From Opisthocomus hoazin (Eukaryota; Chordata; Aves; Opisthocomiformes; Opisthocomidae), in assembly GCF_030867145.1 (NCBI RefSeq), contig NC_134414.1, positions 77,552,504-77,616,503 on the forward strand: a DNA stretch of 64,000 nucleotides, read 5' to 3'. Of this stretch, positions 23,600-35,800 are shown piece after piece. Position 1 is the stretch's first letter. Every line of letters begins with the position of its first letter. Both the position numbers and the translations under genes were made by a program. Below the pieces are notes generated by a model. The model saw only the letters and a list, made by a program, of their open reading frames with translations. It searched no databases and was not told where the DNA came from.

Positions 23600-25020
23600 A
23601 CGAAATGGCACCCGGGCTCCAGCCGTGCAGCAGTTTCAACAAAACGTAGCTGGCTGGGCCAGCTCCCGAGCACCTTCAAGCGCGGACAGCGAGTTACGGA
23701 TGAATGGGGGAAACGCGCTGGTGTTTTCCTTGGAAAACAAACAAAAAGTCTGGATGATGATGTGGAACCGTTCGGCCCAGGCGCGACAGCCGCGCTGCGG
23801 GTACTCCTCGGCCCCGTGGCGCTTTCCTTCTCGACGTCCCCAGCTCCTGGCCGCGGGCGGTGGTACGAGAGAGGCTCCCGGTGTCGGTGTTTCTGGATCC
23901 TTCCGAGTGGGGAGATGACAAAGGCCGGAAGGCGGCCCTCGGGCGACCGCCGGCGGCGGCGGCGGCGGCTCTTTCAGCCCCGGCGATGCCTGCCGTCCCC
24001 GTTACTCCCCGCCCTGGCCTCCTGGCGCAGAGCGGCGGGGCTCCACCACGGCGGCCGCAGGGGGCCGGGCCCAGCGGCGGGGCGGGGCCGCCGCTCCCGG
24101 TGCCGTCACGAGCGGGCGGGCCGCCGGAGCCGCTGCCGGGGAGCGGGGGGTGCGGTGTCCGGCCAGCCGGGGCTGCGGAGGTAAGCGGCGGGCGGCTGCC
24201 GGGCTGCGGGGAGGGGACCGGGGCCGGCGGGAGGCGCCGCTGGCAGCTCGGGGGGCTGGGCGGCGGCCGTTGGGCGGGGGGCAGCGCCGCCGCCGCCGAG
24301 AGCGCCCTGCCCGGCCGGGCGCGCAGGGCCGAGCCCCCGCCTTGAGGAGGCCCCGGCCCCCGGGGCTTGCGGCGCGGCCGCGGCGCGGTTTCGGTCGCCG
24401 TCTCGTTGTCACCTGCGGCGCGGCGTCGGGCGGCGTCGTCGGGGTAGGTTGTCGGGCGCCGGTCTGTTATGAAGGCGCGCCGTGAGGGGGCTGCCGCCTG
24501 GACATAGGGGCGTGCGAGCGGCTGCGTCGGGAAGGGGTGCAAGAGTGAGACGTCAGAAAAACAGACGGTGTCGCCTTTGATTTGTTGCTCGAGGGGGTGC
24601 TGGAAAGCTGCTGCGCGTTTCCCGTGCCCAGGTCCTTCCGTGAGCCCCGTGCTTCGCGGCGCTGGCGGCCGTGTGCCGTGGCGTGGGTTCGCAGAGCGGC
24701 GGGCTGGCTGGCCCCGCGTCCCTGCGCGGTGCCCGATCCGCCGCCTTCGTCGTCGCGGCGGCGGGGTGACCCCGCGGCGGGGCGGCGTGGCCGGGACCGA
24801 CAGCAGCCGCTGCGCCCTCCGCGCCGGCCCGCTCCCGGCCTCGGAAGGAGTCACGGAAAGCCTGGTGCGCGCAGGAGGCCCCGTCCTGGGGTGGGATTGA
24901 CCCTTGGGGGCTGCTGGCGGGACTTCGAAGAAGTGGAGACCACTGGGGCCGTTCGTGGTCGCTGTCTGATGGTGCGGGGTGCGCCCGTGCTCCTCGGTGA
25001 GTGCGGCTTTTTCGGCAGGG
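23600..25020. promoter_or_regulatory. CpG island, probable plus-strand promoter
   Basis: Very CpG-dense, with a (CGG)n stretch at about 23950-23970. No coding ORF with family similarity lies in it. Long ORFs on both strands are composition artefacts. On the plus strand it contains a consensus donor, GCGGAG|GTAAGC, at 24180/24181 and another, CTCG|GTGAGT, near 24995. It is probably the promoter and noncoding first exon of a plus-strand gene whose coding exons lie beyond the window. Human synteny would suggest INPP4A here, but in human that gene converges on COA5, so the identity is unproven. Confidence 0.75.
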
Positions 25021-28000
25021 ATGCCATCGTTCAGGGAACGGGAATTGAAGAGCAGAGCTTAGCGAGCAGAGCGTCTGCTGTGGAAAGTGGTAGGATGTTT
25101 AAGAACATTTAGCCTCCCTCAATTTGTTCCAGACCAGCTTTTATGATTCTTTTCCCATGTAGAGAAGCCTTAAAAGGAAACAGATTATATGTTTAGTTTG
25201 GTGCATATTTCAGATTTTCCCATTCATGAAGCTAGAATGCAGTTGTGAAACGCAGTAGAAGTGCCTTTGCAGTACTGATGCACCATCATCTGTTTCACAT
25301 GGCTTTGACGGAGCCATGTAAGAATGAAGTTGTAGCTCTGTCCCCGTGGCGTACGTTTTCCCCCTATACAAAGTCAATATATGCCAGTCAAAGCTCAGCA
25401 TGGACTGTACGTACTGCATAGATGGTAGAGGAGCTTTTGCCTGGACGGTCAAGCAGTGTGTTGACAGTAGCTCTCCATCTGCAGGCCGATGTCATTCTGT
25501 CTGCAGAAGTCTGTAGTACTGAGCTGGTCTGCGCCGGCAGTAGAGAGCTAGCTGGGAGGGTCTCGCTGGGTTACTTTTCAAGCAACAGAAGCAGAGCCTC
25601 TTGTGTGTTTGCATGCCCTGAAACTCTGCAGCAAGGGAGATGAGCTAGCAGAACCCTGTTGTCCTGGAAACAAGATTATTTGTTTCCCCTTGAGGAATCG
25701 TTTGCTAATGCTTTTTTCGAAAGCTCTTAATTTAAAAACTTACTAAGCTTTTTCCTGCTTCTGAAGATTTTAATTCAATGGGCTACCTTGCTTCTAGGAA
25801 CTCGGAGAATGCAGTATCTTTCTGTTTTTTTCCACAAGTCTCTCTGACTCTCAATGCAAATGTTAGGTGGGAGCAAATGGGAGAGGACATATGTATTTTT
25901 GGCAAGAACTTCAAATTCAGTATTCTTAAATTTAGAAGTTCTGGCACTTTCCAAACTTTTGGGTTGATGTGACCTCTTTTTTTCACTGCTCCCTGCTGGC
26001 GGTACCAAGTTGTTAGCAATCATGATTTCAGTGCTGTTTTCAAGTATCCGTATCTAGGCTGTATGCATTTTTCTTGATACGTGACAGCTTTGCCTGTGAT
26101 TTAATTTGTTTTTAATGAGCTAATTTTAACTTAATCTATAGTGGGTGGTAGCTTGCAGGGACCCGTGGAGAAACAAAAAACCCTACCAAAGTGTGGCAAA
26201 AGAGCCATGTGATCTTCAGAGGGTGTTTGGCTCCATTACTGAAGACAGTGGTCACACCTCTGCAGAAACTTACTTACTTCTGTCTCGCTTGCTGGCAGCT
26301 GAGACAGAAGGCTGTACCCCTACTAGGGAAGTAGAATTTTCGGTCTGGAGTTCTTAGATATATTGAAAGTTGGATGTCCTCAGCCATCTCTTAGACCTGT
26401 TCAACTCCAGTCTGGTTACGCAGGTGCCGTGTTAAACGGAAGAAGTTCTTCCTGTGGAGTGAAAAGACTGCTAGCAGGAATGGCCTCTCTGTTCCCTGTA
26501 TGTTCTGGGCTCCTTAATCTCTGTGTTATTGTACTGGAATTAGGAAGGAAAATAAGAAGGCCAAGGATCCCCTTTCGGTTCTTGTTTCCTTGTGAAGATT
26601 TATTTCAGGCTTTTGACTTGTGCTTTGTTACGGCAAATTTTAATTACCTAATTGCTAGTACATAAGATGCACATTTAGAATATAATAATACCTCCTGGAC
26701 CCTTTTTGTAGATTACTTTGTTGGAAAATCTTCCCCCTTTCTTGCCTGGATGTGGAGAGCCATTGCCTTGCTTGGAGATGAAGTTTGAAACATCTACTTG
26801 TTGTCCTTGAAGAGAGATGGGAGATAACGCAAGTGGCATAGTTCAGACCTCTGTCTTAGGTGCTTTTTGCTTCTGCTTGTCAATTCCCTTCCTGTTTCTT
26901 TTCTGACAAACTGAATTTCCTCTCTATTGTTGGATTATCTACCTAAATCTCAAACAGACATCCTTTGCAGAAACGTTTTTGGAAAATGTTGTTGACCTTG
27001 GAATAAGAAAGTTTTGGGGTCTATCTACCTCATCCACATCTGTCAGACAGATAGGCATAGCCTCAAATGTATTTAAATCACATCTATAGCTGCTTAACCT
27101 AATATGATTAGCTCTTTACAATAGATGAAGTTGATTCTTCTGGCTTTGAGATCGAAGGAGGATTTTCGCTTTCCCGCTTCACAGCCACTTCGCGCTGCCA
27201 CTGCTCTCCTTCCTTTGCTTCCCATGTTCTGTTCTCTGTAGTGGTCTGCTTACTGTGAGGGAAGTGTGGCCGCAGATTGGCAGCGTGTGAAGCAAAACCA
27301 AAGAATGACCAAGGCAGAGCAGATTGAGAGTGAAGCATGGACCAAGTGAAGTATGGAAAATAACAGGGGCATTTGTAAATTCAGGACGTGACTGAGAGGA
27401 GGCCCTGTGTCTCGGCTGCAAAGGGGGGTGGTAGGGTCATAGGCAGCTTTTGTGGCTTGGATGGCACACGGTGAGGGCTATGAGCATGAGATAATGGAAG
27501 GCAAACTCTCCAGACGTCTCTGGCAGTTACTGCTGTTATTTTCCCTGCTTCGGAAACTGGGGTTAATAAGGTTGCATCAGCCAGCACAGATGGACATTGT
27601 GCTTCTGCCTCTGTCACTCCAACCCGTTGAGCCAGCCACTTTTCTGTCTCTCACAGAGGAAAGGGAGGTGCCAGCTCTGCAGAAAGATGTTAGCTCTTCT
27701 GGAAAAAAAACATTTGAAAGCTGCAATAAAGTGTATTCACTCAGCAAGAAGGCTGTCCCTGGCCAAGTGTGAGTTTCTTGGCTTAATGATATTTTTACCA
27801 AATACGCAATGAATAGTAAATAGGGAAATTGAAGTACCAAGATACGTCCTAACTTAGCTAAAATAATCTTGGTGAAATACAAAAGAGTAACATAGGTTTC
27901 CCCCTAATCTCCAGGCAAGTTGAGATGTTGATCTTAGGTGAAGGACTTTCTGTGCAGCTTACAATAGACGACCAAAGATTTCTCTGCAGCTGAAGTTTGC

Positions 28001-28449
28001 GAATGCGCGTCTGTATTCACTGAAAGTACTTGTTGCATACAGCAGTGAGATATCCATATGACCTTGTATGAAATCAGCAGGATATTTCAAAAAAAGGCAT
28101 TGACATGCTTGAGCTGTTATGTGCAGACCTGACCCACTCGTGAGAGTATAACCACTTTGATGTTCTTATATTTCTCATGAAGGCCTGCGTCTTGTTTGTG
28201 GTCTACTGCTCGGTTGTGCTAACAGAGAAGCCTGTTTTGTGAGAGGTGACGCTCTCTAAATACATCTCTGTTCTTCCAATTTATTGCAGACAGAACAGAT
28301 TTTGTGGAGGAGATAGTGAGGTGAAAGGGAGTAGCATGGGAGAAAAGGAATGTGGATATAGAGGAGGAAAGTGAAGGGAAAAGAGCAGGGAAGATGAGAG
28401 AGTAGAGGTCGCAAACAGGAAAGAGGAGAGATAATGGTACAAAAGTTGA
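25021..28449 (+). other. Probable long 5' intron, no gene recognised
   Basis: Plus strand is visibly T-richer than A, as expected for the sense strand of a vertebrate intron. No exon or repeat was recognised. Confidence 0.5.
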
Positions 28450-29845
28450 AGTTAGCTAATGTACAAGAACGGCTGGAAGGAGGATCCCGAGAACTACAGG
28501 CCTGTCAGCCTGACCTCAGTGCCAGGGAAGGTTATGGAGCGGTTCATCTTGAGTGCCATCACATGGCACACACAGGACAAACAGGGGATCAGGCCCAGCC
28601 AGCATGGGTTTATGAAAGGCAGGTCCTGCTTGACCAACCTGATCTCCTTCTATGACCAGGTGACCCACTTAGTGGATGAGGGAAAGGCTGTGGATGTTGT
28701 CTACCTGGACTTTAGAAAGGCCTTGGACACTGTTCTCCACAGCATTCTCCTGGAGAAACTGACTGCTCATGGTTTGGATGGGTGTACTCTTTGCCGGGTA
28801 GAGAACTGGCTGAATGGCCGAGCGCAGAGAGTGGTGGTGAATGGAGTTAAATCCAGTTGGTGGCCGGTCACACGTGGGCTCAGTATGGGGGCCAGTCTTG
28901 TTTAATATCTTTACCAATGATCTGGATGAGAGGATTGAGTGCTCCCTCAGTAAATTTGCAGATGACACCAAGCTGGGTGAGAGTGTCGATCTGCTTGAGG
29001 GTAGGAAGGCTCTGCAGAGGGATCTGGACAGGCTGGATCGATGGGCCGAGGCCAACTGTATGAGGTTCAACAAGGCCAAATGCTGGGTCCTGCACTTGGG
29101 TCACAACAGCCCCATGCAAAGCTACAGGCTTGGAGAAGAGTGGCTGAAAAGCTGCACGTCAGAAAAGGACCTTGGGGTGTTGGTCGACAGCCGGCTGAAC
29201 ATGAGCCAGATGTGTGTACCCAGGTGGCCAAGAAGGCCAACGGCATCCTGGCTTGTCAGGAACAGTGTGGCCAGCAGGAGCAGGGAGGTGATCGTGCCCC
29301 TGTACTCAGCACTGGTGAGGCCGCACCTTGAGTGCTGTGTTCAGTTTTGGGCCCCTCACTACAAGAAGGACATTGAGGTGCTGGAGCGTGTCCAGAGAAG
29401 GGCAGCGAGGCTGGTGAGGGGTCTGGAGAACAAGTCTTGTGAGGAGCGGCTGAGGGAACTGGGGTTGTTTAGTCTGGAGAAGAGGAGGCTGAGGGGGGAC
29501 CTTATTGCTCCCTACAACTACCTGAAAGGAGGCTGTAGTGAGGCAGGTGTTGGTCTCTTCTGCCAGGTAACCAGCGATAGGACGGGAAGAAATGGTCTCA
29601 AGTTGCATCAAGGGAGGTTTAGATTGGATATTAGGAAACATTTCTTTACTGAAAGAGTTGTAAAGCACTGGAACAGGCTGCCCAGGGAAGTGGTGGAGTC
29701 ACCATCCCTGGAGGTTTTTAAAAGCTGTGTAGATGTGGTGCTTAGGGACATGGTTTAGTGGTGGAATTGACAGTGTTAGGTTAATGGTTGGACTCAATGA
29801 TCTTCATGGTCTCCTCCAACCTAAATGATTGTATGATTCTATAAA
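28450..29845 (+). mobile_element. CR1 LINE, 5'-truncated, dead
   Basis: Codes for the middle and C-terminal part of CR1 ORF2 reverse transcriptase. The first frame (28459-28905) has KEDPENYRPVSLTSVPGKVM and motif A as YLDFRKALDTV. A frameshift at about 28880-28905 destroys the PQGSVLGPV block. The second frame continues with [11 protein letters not shown], intact motif C FADDTKLG, then [17 protein letters not shown] and an uninterrupted C-terminus stopping at 29756-29758. The 3' UTR ends with the CR1 signature CTCCTCCAACCTAAATGATT and short ATTGTATG/ATTCTATA units. No endonuclease domain is present. Full-length CR1 is about 4.5 kb. Confidence 0.95.
28459..29758 (+). pseudogene. CR1 reverse transcriptase remnant
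   Basis: Two overlapping frames together cover the fingers/palm to C-terminus of the CR1 polymerase. Motif A keeps its Asp (with Phe to Leu in KAFDTV), motif C keeps both Asp, and the second frame is open for 305 codons. This suggests a fairly young insertion inactivated by truncation and one frameshift. Confidence 0.9.
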
Positions 29846-32800
29846 AAATAAATACATCCAGTGTATTTCTGATCTATGTTTCATAGCATTTGCCAGTAGA
29901 GCACTTTAAATATGTAATTTCTGCAAAAAAATGGAGGAGTTCTGAACCTGTGGCTCCAGCTGGGGTGTGCTCAGGGAGAATGCAAAAGCAGGGGCTAGGC
30001 TTTAGAGCTGAGCTTCCCTGGCAGATGCATCCTGAACCTGAGCATGTGGGAAGGGAGTGGGGCTGTGCCACTCTGAATGAGAACCTGCAGACAAAGGCCT
30101 GGTACATGGTTTGTGTTCTTCTAACTCCCGTTGCTAGATAATGTGTTTTAAAGAAGTTGGGGTTTTCTGCTTTCACAAGTGTGGCTATTTTCATCTGACT
30201 TAAGAAAATAATATGTTTTACCACCCATCTAAACTTTTAGAAGAATAATTCTTTCCACCATATGACTAATTGTAGGAAAAGTATATGTACAGATGTTGGA
30301 AATCTTTGGAAACACCACACCATGATTCCTTGGGGCAGTTTATAGCGAAGATACCCTTACTGCAGTGTAGCAAACTGTGCAGAATTCTACAAATAAAACC
30401 AGTGCCTGTGAATGCCTCTGCACATGCTCAGTTCCTTCCTTTTTTACAAGTCTAAGAAGTGCAGAATAACTCTGTGCTTGAATAGCTGCTTTACCTGGCC
30501 GTACCCTGCTGTACTGCTGAATTTTCTCTGACTTCCTTCCAGCTACAGAAGCACATACAAGCAAAATGAACTGTGCTTAGAAAGAATTTGATGCCTGGAA
30601 TTTCTCCTTGCGATGAGCAGAACAAGTGTCTAAGGCAGAAATTATGGCTAACAGTGGAGGCACAGAGGATACCAGGTTTGCTGAGAATTTGTTCTCTGTT
30701 GTTAAATCTATTGTGTTGAGGGAAGTGCAGTGCTGGGCTTACTGCTAGGGTTAGGCATTGGCGCTTTCTGTAATTCCGGTTTGTGTTTGTTTCAAGCCTT
30801 AACCCTTGGCAGTCTGAAGTGTGGATTCAGGCTTTAGAAGATTTTTTCAAGAATTGGCCAGTCTTTGAGAGTTATAAGACTTCAGAATTAAATTGCTTTG
30901 TGTAAGATGTCTTAAAAATACTTGCCTGCTTGGAGTGTCCTCTGTTCTTTTTCCAGCTCTTTTTCTGCGTTTTCTCTGTGATGACTAGCGTTAAGAGAGT
31001 AGTTTTTCATAGTTTGCTAAGCCTCTAATTGCTCACAGTGCTCTTTTGAAAAACAACTTGAGGTTTTTTTCAATGTTGCTCGGAATAAAGTAGTTATTTA
31101 TAGACCATCTAAAGATTTTTTTTTCCTTTTCTTTCTGTTTTTTTCTTTACCCACCTGGATTTCTCTGTGCATCTTGCTTCATTTTGTCTTGCCACCAACG
31201 CTGCTTTTATCCTGTAGCTACTTTTTACATTCACCAGGCTGGAAATTACTGCCTCCCACAGCAGGGCAGGTGGAACAAAATGTGTGCCTGCACTTCAGCA
31301 ACTTCAGTGCAAAGTTCAGCACCTTAATTTAAACCTTTGGTTTGACATTTCTGGAAGAGCTTTCACTTGATCTGGTCCATTGACTCTGCTTGGGAGGCTG
31401 TAAATTTGAACAGCAGCATGGTGATATCTTCAGTCTCCAGAGCTACTTGCCAAGCTCTGTGTGGCATTTTTCTGTTATATTTTCAGCATAAAGCGATGAG
31501 TATTAGTGCATTGTTAATTGTGATAGCAGTTTTATGAATATCAGAATTTATTGAACATCACAGCATTTGTTTTAAAAAAGGTGTTTGTGTATTGTCTTGT
31601 GCAAGATGCTACATATAAAATGTAAAATCTGGGATAAGTCTTCCTGTCCAGGTCCAGAAGTCTGTAGAGCATTTCTCAGGTGCTTTGTGTGGACATTACC
31701 TGCAGAGGAGAATTACGTTGTGGGTGTCTTATCCTTTCCACTTTTTAAAGGTCAAAATCGTACAGTATCACACAGACAGATACAGCAACAATTAATATGA
31801 GACCAGTAGATAATAATACCAGTAGAAAAATCATGTATGTCTAGCCATGTTTTAAAGTCGGCGTCACAGCTGGAAGCCGGGAGGTAGTGTTGTATGACAC
31901 TTAACTCCCTGTGGCCTCAGGAACTTGCTCTGCTGTCCAGTTGCGTACTTCTAGATGCATGGATGAACAGTGATCGGAACTTGTGGGTGGATCGTCCATC
32001 ATCATTTCTGGGTTTGGGAGAACTGTTCAGCACTGTTGGTTCTGTGCTGAATGGAAAGCAATGCTGCCCCATGCAAACAAGACAGTTATAGGCATGAAGA
32101 CAACATTTTAAACCACAGATGACCTACAATGCTGACAAAACAGCTGTCTCAAAAGAGCAATCCATGTAACCACAGTGTGGACTCATGGATTCCAATTATT
32201 CTAAATCTTTAGTTAGATGATCTACTTTTCTGTGTTGTATTTAATGCACAGGAGAGGCCTAATCTGGGGATGAACTGTGCAGTAAAGGACACCAGTGAGA
32301 GTAACAGCTTTATTTGTTGCAGAAATTGGAAGTTTTACAGCAATCAAAGCAGGGAATTGAAGGAAGAGGAGGGCAAGGTTGTTTTCTAATTCAGAGCTAC
32401 ATCCTTCCAGAGGCCTGGGATGCAACCCTGCTGCTCCCCATAGTTCCTATGTGGTGCAAGGCAAGTCTTTAAAAATTGTCCTTTTGCTATTGCTCAGTAG
32501 GATGTTTCTCAGTTTTTGGGTGCCTGATTGAAGATCTAGTTTCAGTTTTACAGAACTGCTAAGCCCTCCCAGCTATTTCTGCGTATATTGTGTAAAAGAC
32601 TCTATACTTCCAATGCTGAATCATGGATGTCTCGAGTCAGACACCCCAAGCTGGTTGATACTTAATTCTTTCTGCAGAAGGCGGCTGGTTCTGCCTTGAA
32701 GTCTGTGTCCAGCATCTCTTCCATTCCCACAGCTGGTTCCCAACCTCCTTGTGCCAGCTTAGGCTGCCCCCCTTGGTTTTCCTCCTTATTCTACTAGTCC

Positions 32801-35800
32801 AGTTTCTTTGGTCTGCCCCTACCTGTCTGCTCCCCGGCTCTTTGTTGCAATGATTCCTTCCAGCCAAGTAATTTCTGACCTTATTTCTACCCCCAGACCT
32901 CAGTCCTGCTCTTCTGACACCGTCATTTTTTTAAGCTGACTTTGCCAGTATTGCTCTGCAAATCTATTACTTCTCCTGCTCCTTCAGTTTGGCCATTTTT
33001 TCTCCATGCTTCTGAATTTGGTATTTCTTACTCTTGAAGGCTTGTCCTAGAGCTACACGTTCTGTTGGCCAAACTGATGTTGAATGATTATTAAAAGGAA
33101 CTGTTTTCCAAACCCCTTGGGCTGGAGCAGTGAGTCTGCCTGTAGGGCAGCGCACGTGCAGTTAGGTCACCTGTGGAAATCAAGAGTACTCATTTTTTTG
33201 GCATCTTTGGAGATTTTAATTGTGAGTGAATCTCTACCGCATTTGTGTTTACTGTAACTTTTTAAAAGATTAGGATAGAAAAGACAGACTGCCAGTTTTT
33301 GTTGTTTTTTAAATTTATGCAAAACATGTTTCCTTTAGCCCTTACTCTTGGCAGTAGCTGAACTGTTTTAGCTGAAACTAATGATTATTCTTTTAAAATC
33401 AATCTGGAGGCAAATGCTCCACGGGAAAAATTTCTGGGCACACACTTTGGGAAAATGTAAGCAACTGAAAACAGCAGTCATTTAAGAAATGATGTTGAGC
33501 AGCCGTAGTTATGGGTAGTGATGCTACCGGTCCCACCTTCTGATCGCTCCTCTCTTGTTGAAGGATTAGAAAGCACTTTACAAACTGTTCATTCTCTTCG
33601 TGTGAACCTGTGTACCTCAGCTCTTGTGCAGTGACACAGCAGCGTAATGTTTGGCATGCAGTGGCATGTAAGAGGTTTTTAAAACAATGTGGGACTAGTG
33701 ATGGCATGTAAATGACTTATCCATGAGAAAATGGGGCAAATCTTGTGTAGCAAGGAACTGCTTTCAGTGTAAACAGAGACTTCTCTACTCTTCCCCTTTC
33801 AGTAAGAGTGATGGAAATGTTGAAGTGCATGTTTGCTTTCATGTATACCAAACCTCTTTCTCTCCCCAGGCAATGTACCTTTCCCAAACAACTGAGAGGA
33901 AGCATTTGTTGAGCACTAGATCAAAATGTGTAGGTGCTGCTATCTAAGTTGTCTGCATTACTTGTTTTATTTTTTCGAACAAGTAACAGACAAACTTTGT
34001 CTTACCAAGTTTATAAGACTTGAGACAACTACGTGTGTTCTGATTGAATCTTCTCTGCAATGTGTTTCTTCTGGCAAGAACAGATTACCCAAGAATAGTT
34101 TTTCCTGTTAGCTTGATCCAATCTATATTTAAGTAAAATTACTCATTTCAAGAAGTATCAGTAAGAACTGTATTTCTGCTAGAAGTACTAATGGCTACGG
34201 TAGCAGTGTCTGAGGCACAGGCTTCCAACTAGAGCTGTAGGCTTACTGCTTCGCTTGAGTGAGAGGTGGATATGGAACAGGCCTTATTAATTCTACATCA
34301 GGTTCTGGTGTAGCTTTCTGCCTTTGTTTGTGATTTCTGCGTCATGGTGTCTGAAATGTTCTGTACTTAATGTATTAATGGTAGGTTACAGTTCTGTGTT
34401 CCCAAGAGGTTTTCCAGCTGGGAGCAAGCAATCTATTATGACCAGAAGGTTATATACTCTATAAAAAGAGAGCACAGCAAAACACAGTCAGTTGAGAAAT
34501 ATATATGAAAGCTCCTGTAGTGAGTGAATCTGCAGCGTGAGCTTTGGATGCGTGTGCTCCATTCAATTTTGAGGACACTTCAGATTAAATATCTGATTAA
34601 TATATTGAATGAACATGCCTACATAAAATATTTAGCAGTTCTGTTGTGTAGTATAAGTAGCCCAGTTACAGTAGAGCAGCAAGTGACCAGGTGCTGTCAG
34701 AAACTGGGAACTTCAGCACCCTGCAGGCTTGGATGTGAACTGAGCAATTGTGTTAAAATCTCATAGGTAAAATGAGTGTTCTGCTAAAAATGGGCTGGTG
34801 GGATGTAAAGAAAGCCAGCAGAAGTCATAACAGCCTCACTGTCAGCTCTTTGTACGTGTACTGTGCTGCTTTTTGGTGGGTGCATAATGCCTGTTACTTC
34901 TCAGCAGGACAGTGTTGCCCTGGGAGAAGAGATGCTGATGGAGCGGAGGCTGCTGCTCTGCTGTGTAGAAGCGGCTCAGCAATTAGACTAGCTGCTAAGC
35001 ACAGGGAGACTTTGAGAGCTGCTTGAAGAGAACTCTCCGGTCTTATCAGAAAGCAGATATGTGGGGAACGAGTTGTGAGGATCAGTATTTTTCTAGTGAG
35101 ATTTCCCTTCTCAGGAAGAGCAGTGAAAACTTCTAGTGTTTTGTTGTGTAAATGTCATGTCTCACATGGATGTGTCAGGGGCAAAAGACCTGGCATGGGA
35201 ATGGAAATACTTTATTCCTGTGGTTCTCTTATGTTGCCTCCTTATTCTGTTTCCCTTCTGTTGCTCTGAAGGGACAAAAGCACGTTTTCCCCCTGGTTTC
35301 CCTTACCTCGGAGTTAATTCAGGTTACTACAGCTCAGAAAGTTACATGTTAGTTCCTACTCTTGGAACAGCAGAGTGCTCTTGTATACCCATGTTGCCGT
35401 AGCAGTTGCTTTGACCATTTCCTGTCTAGCTTTGGAGTGTTAAAATCCCCAGAATGTGTTTGCTCCTGGGGTATCTGCTGCTGTGTGAAGAAAGAAGGGA
35501 AACAACATAGTCCCCTCCGCTGACACGTGTATATGAGCAGGATAGTTCACCCCAGGAGTTATCACTGGAACCTGTCTTCCCTTCCACACTGCATCTGGAG
35601 AGACACACAGTGGTACAGTAGTTCTTCTGCAAGGGTGCTCCGGAGACCTTTCAGTCTGAGGGCACAAATTTATTTTACTGTAAGTGCACCTTTTTTCCCC
35701 CTCGCATTTTCTACTTCCTACACTGGGAATTTGCATTTGGGACAGGCATCTGGTGAGCTATATGGGTGAGGTTCATAGAAGGGGGAAGGGAAGCAGTTCT

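Noticed and set aside
23694-24854. 386-codon minus-strand ORF in the 24-kb CpG island
   Set aside because: Low-complexity Arg/Pro/Ala/Gly product, with equally long ORFs on the other strand. This is typical of CpG islands.
28669-29668. Minus-strand ORFs within the CR1 copy at 28.45 kb
   Set aside because: They are antisense shadows of the CR1 polymerase frames.
34460-34494. TATAAAAAG followed about 28 bp later by an Inr-like TCAGT
   Set aside because: A single TATA-like word in AT-rich sequence, with no exon, CpG enrichment or recognised transcript unit after it.
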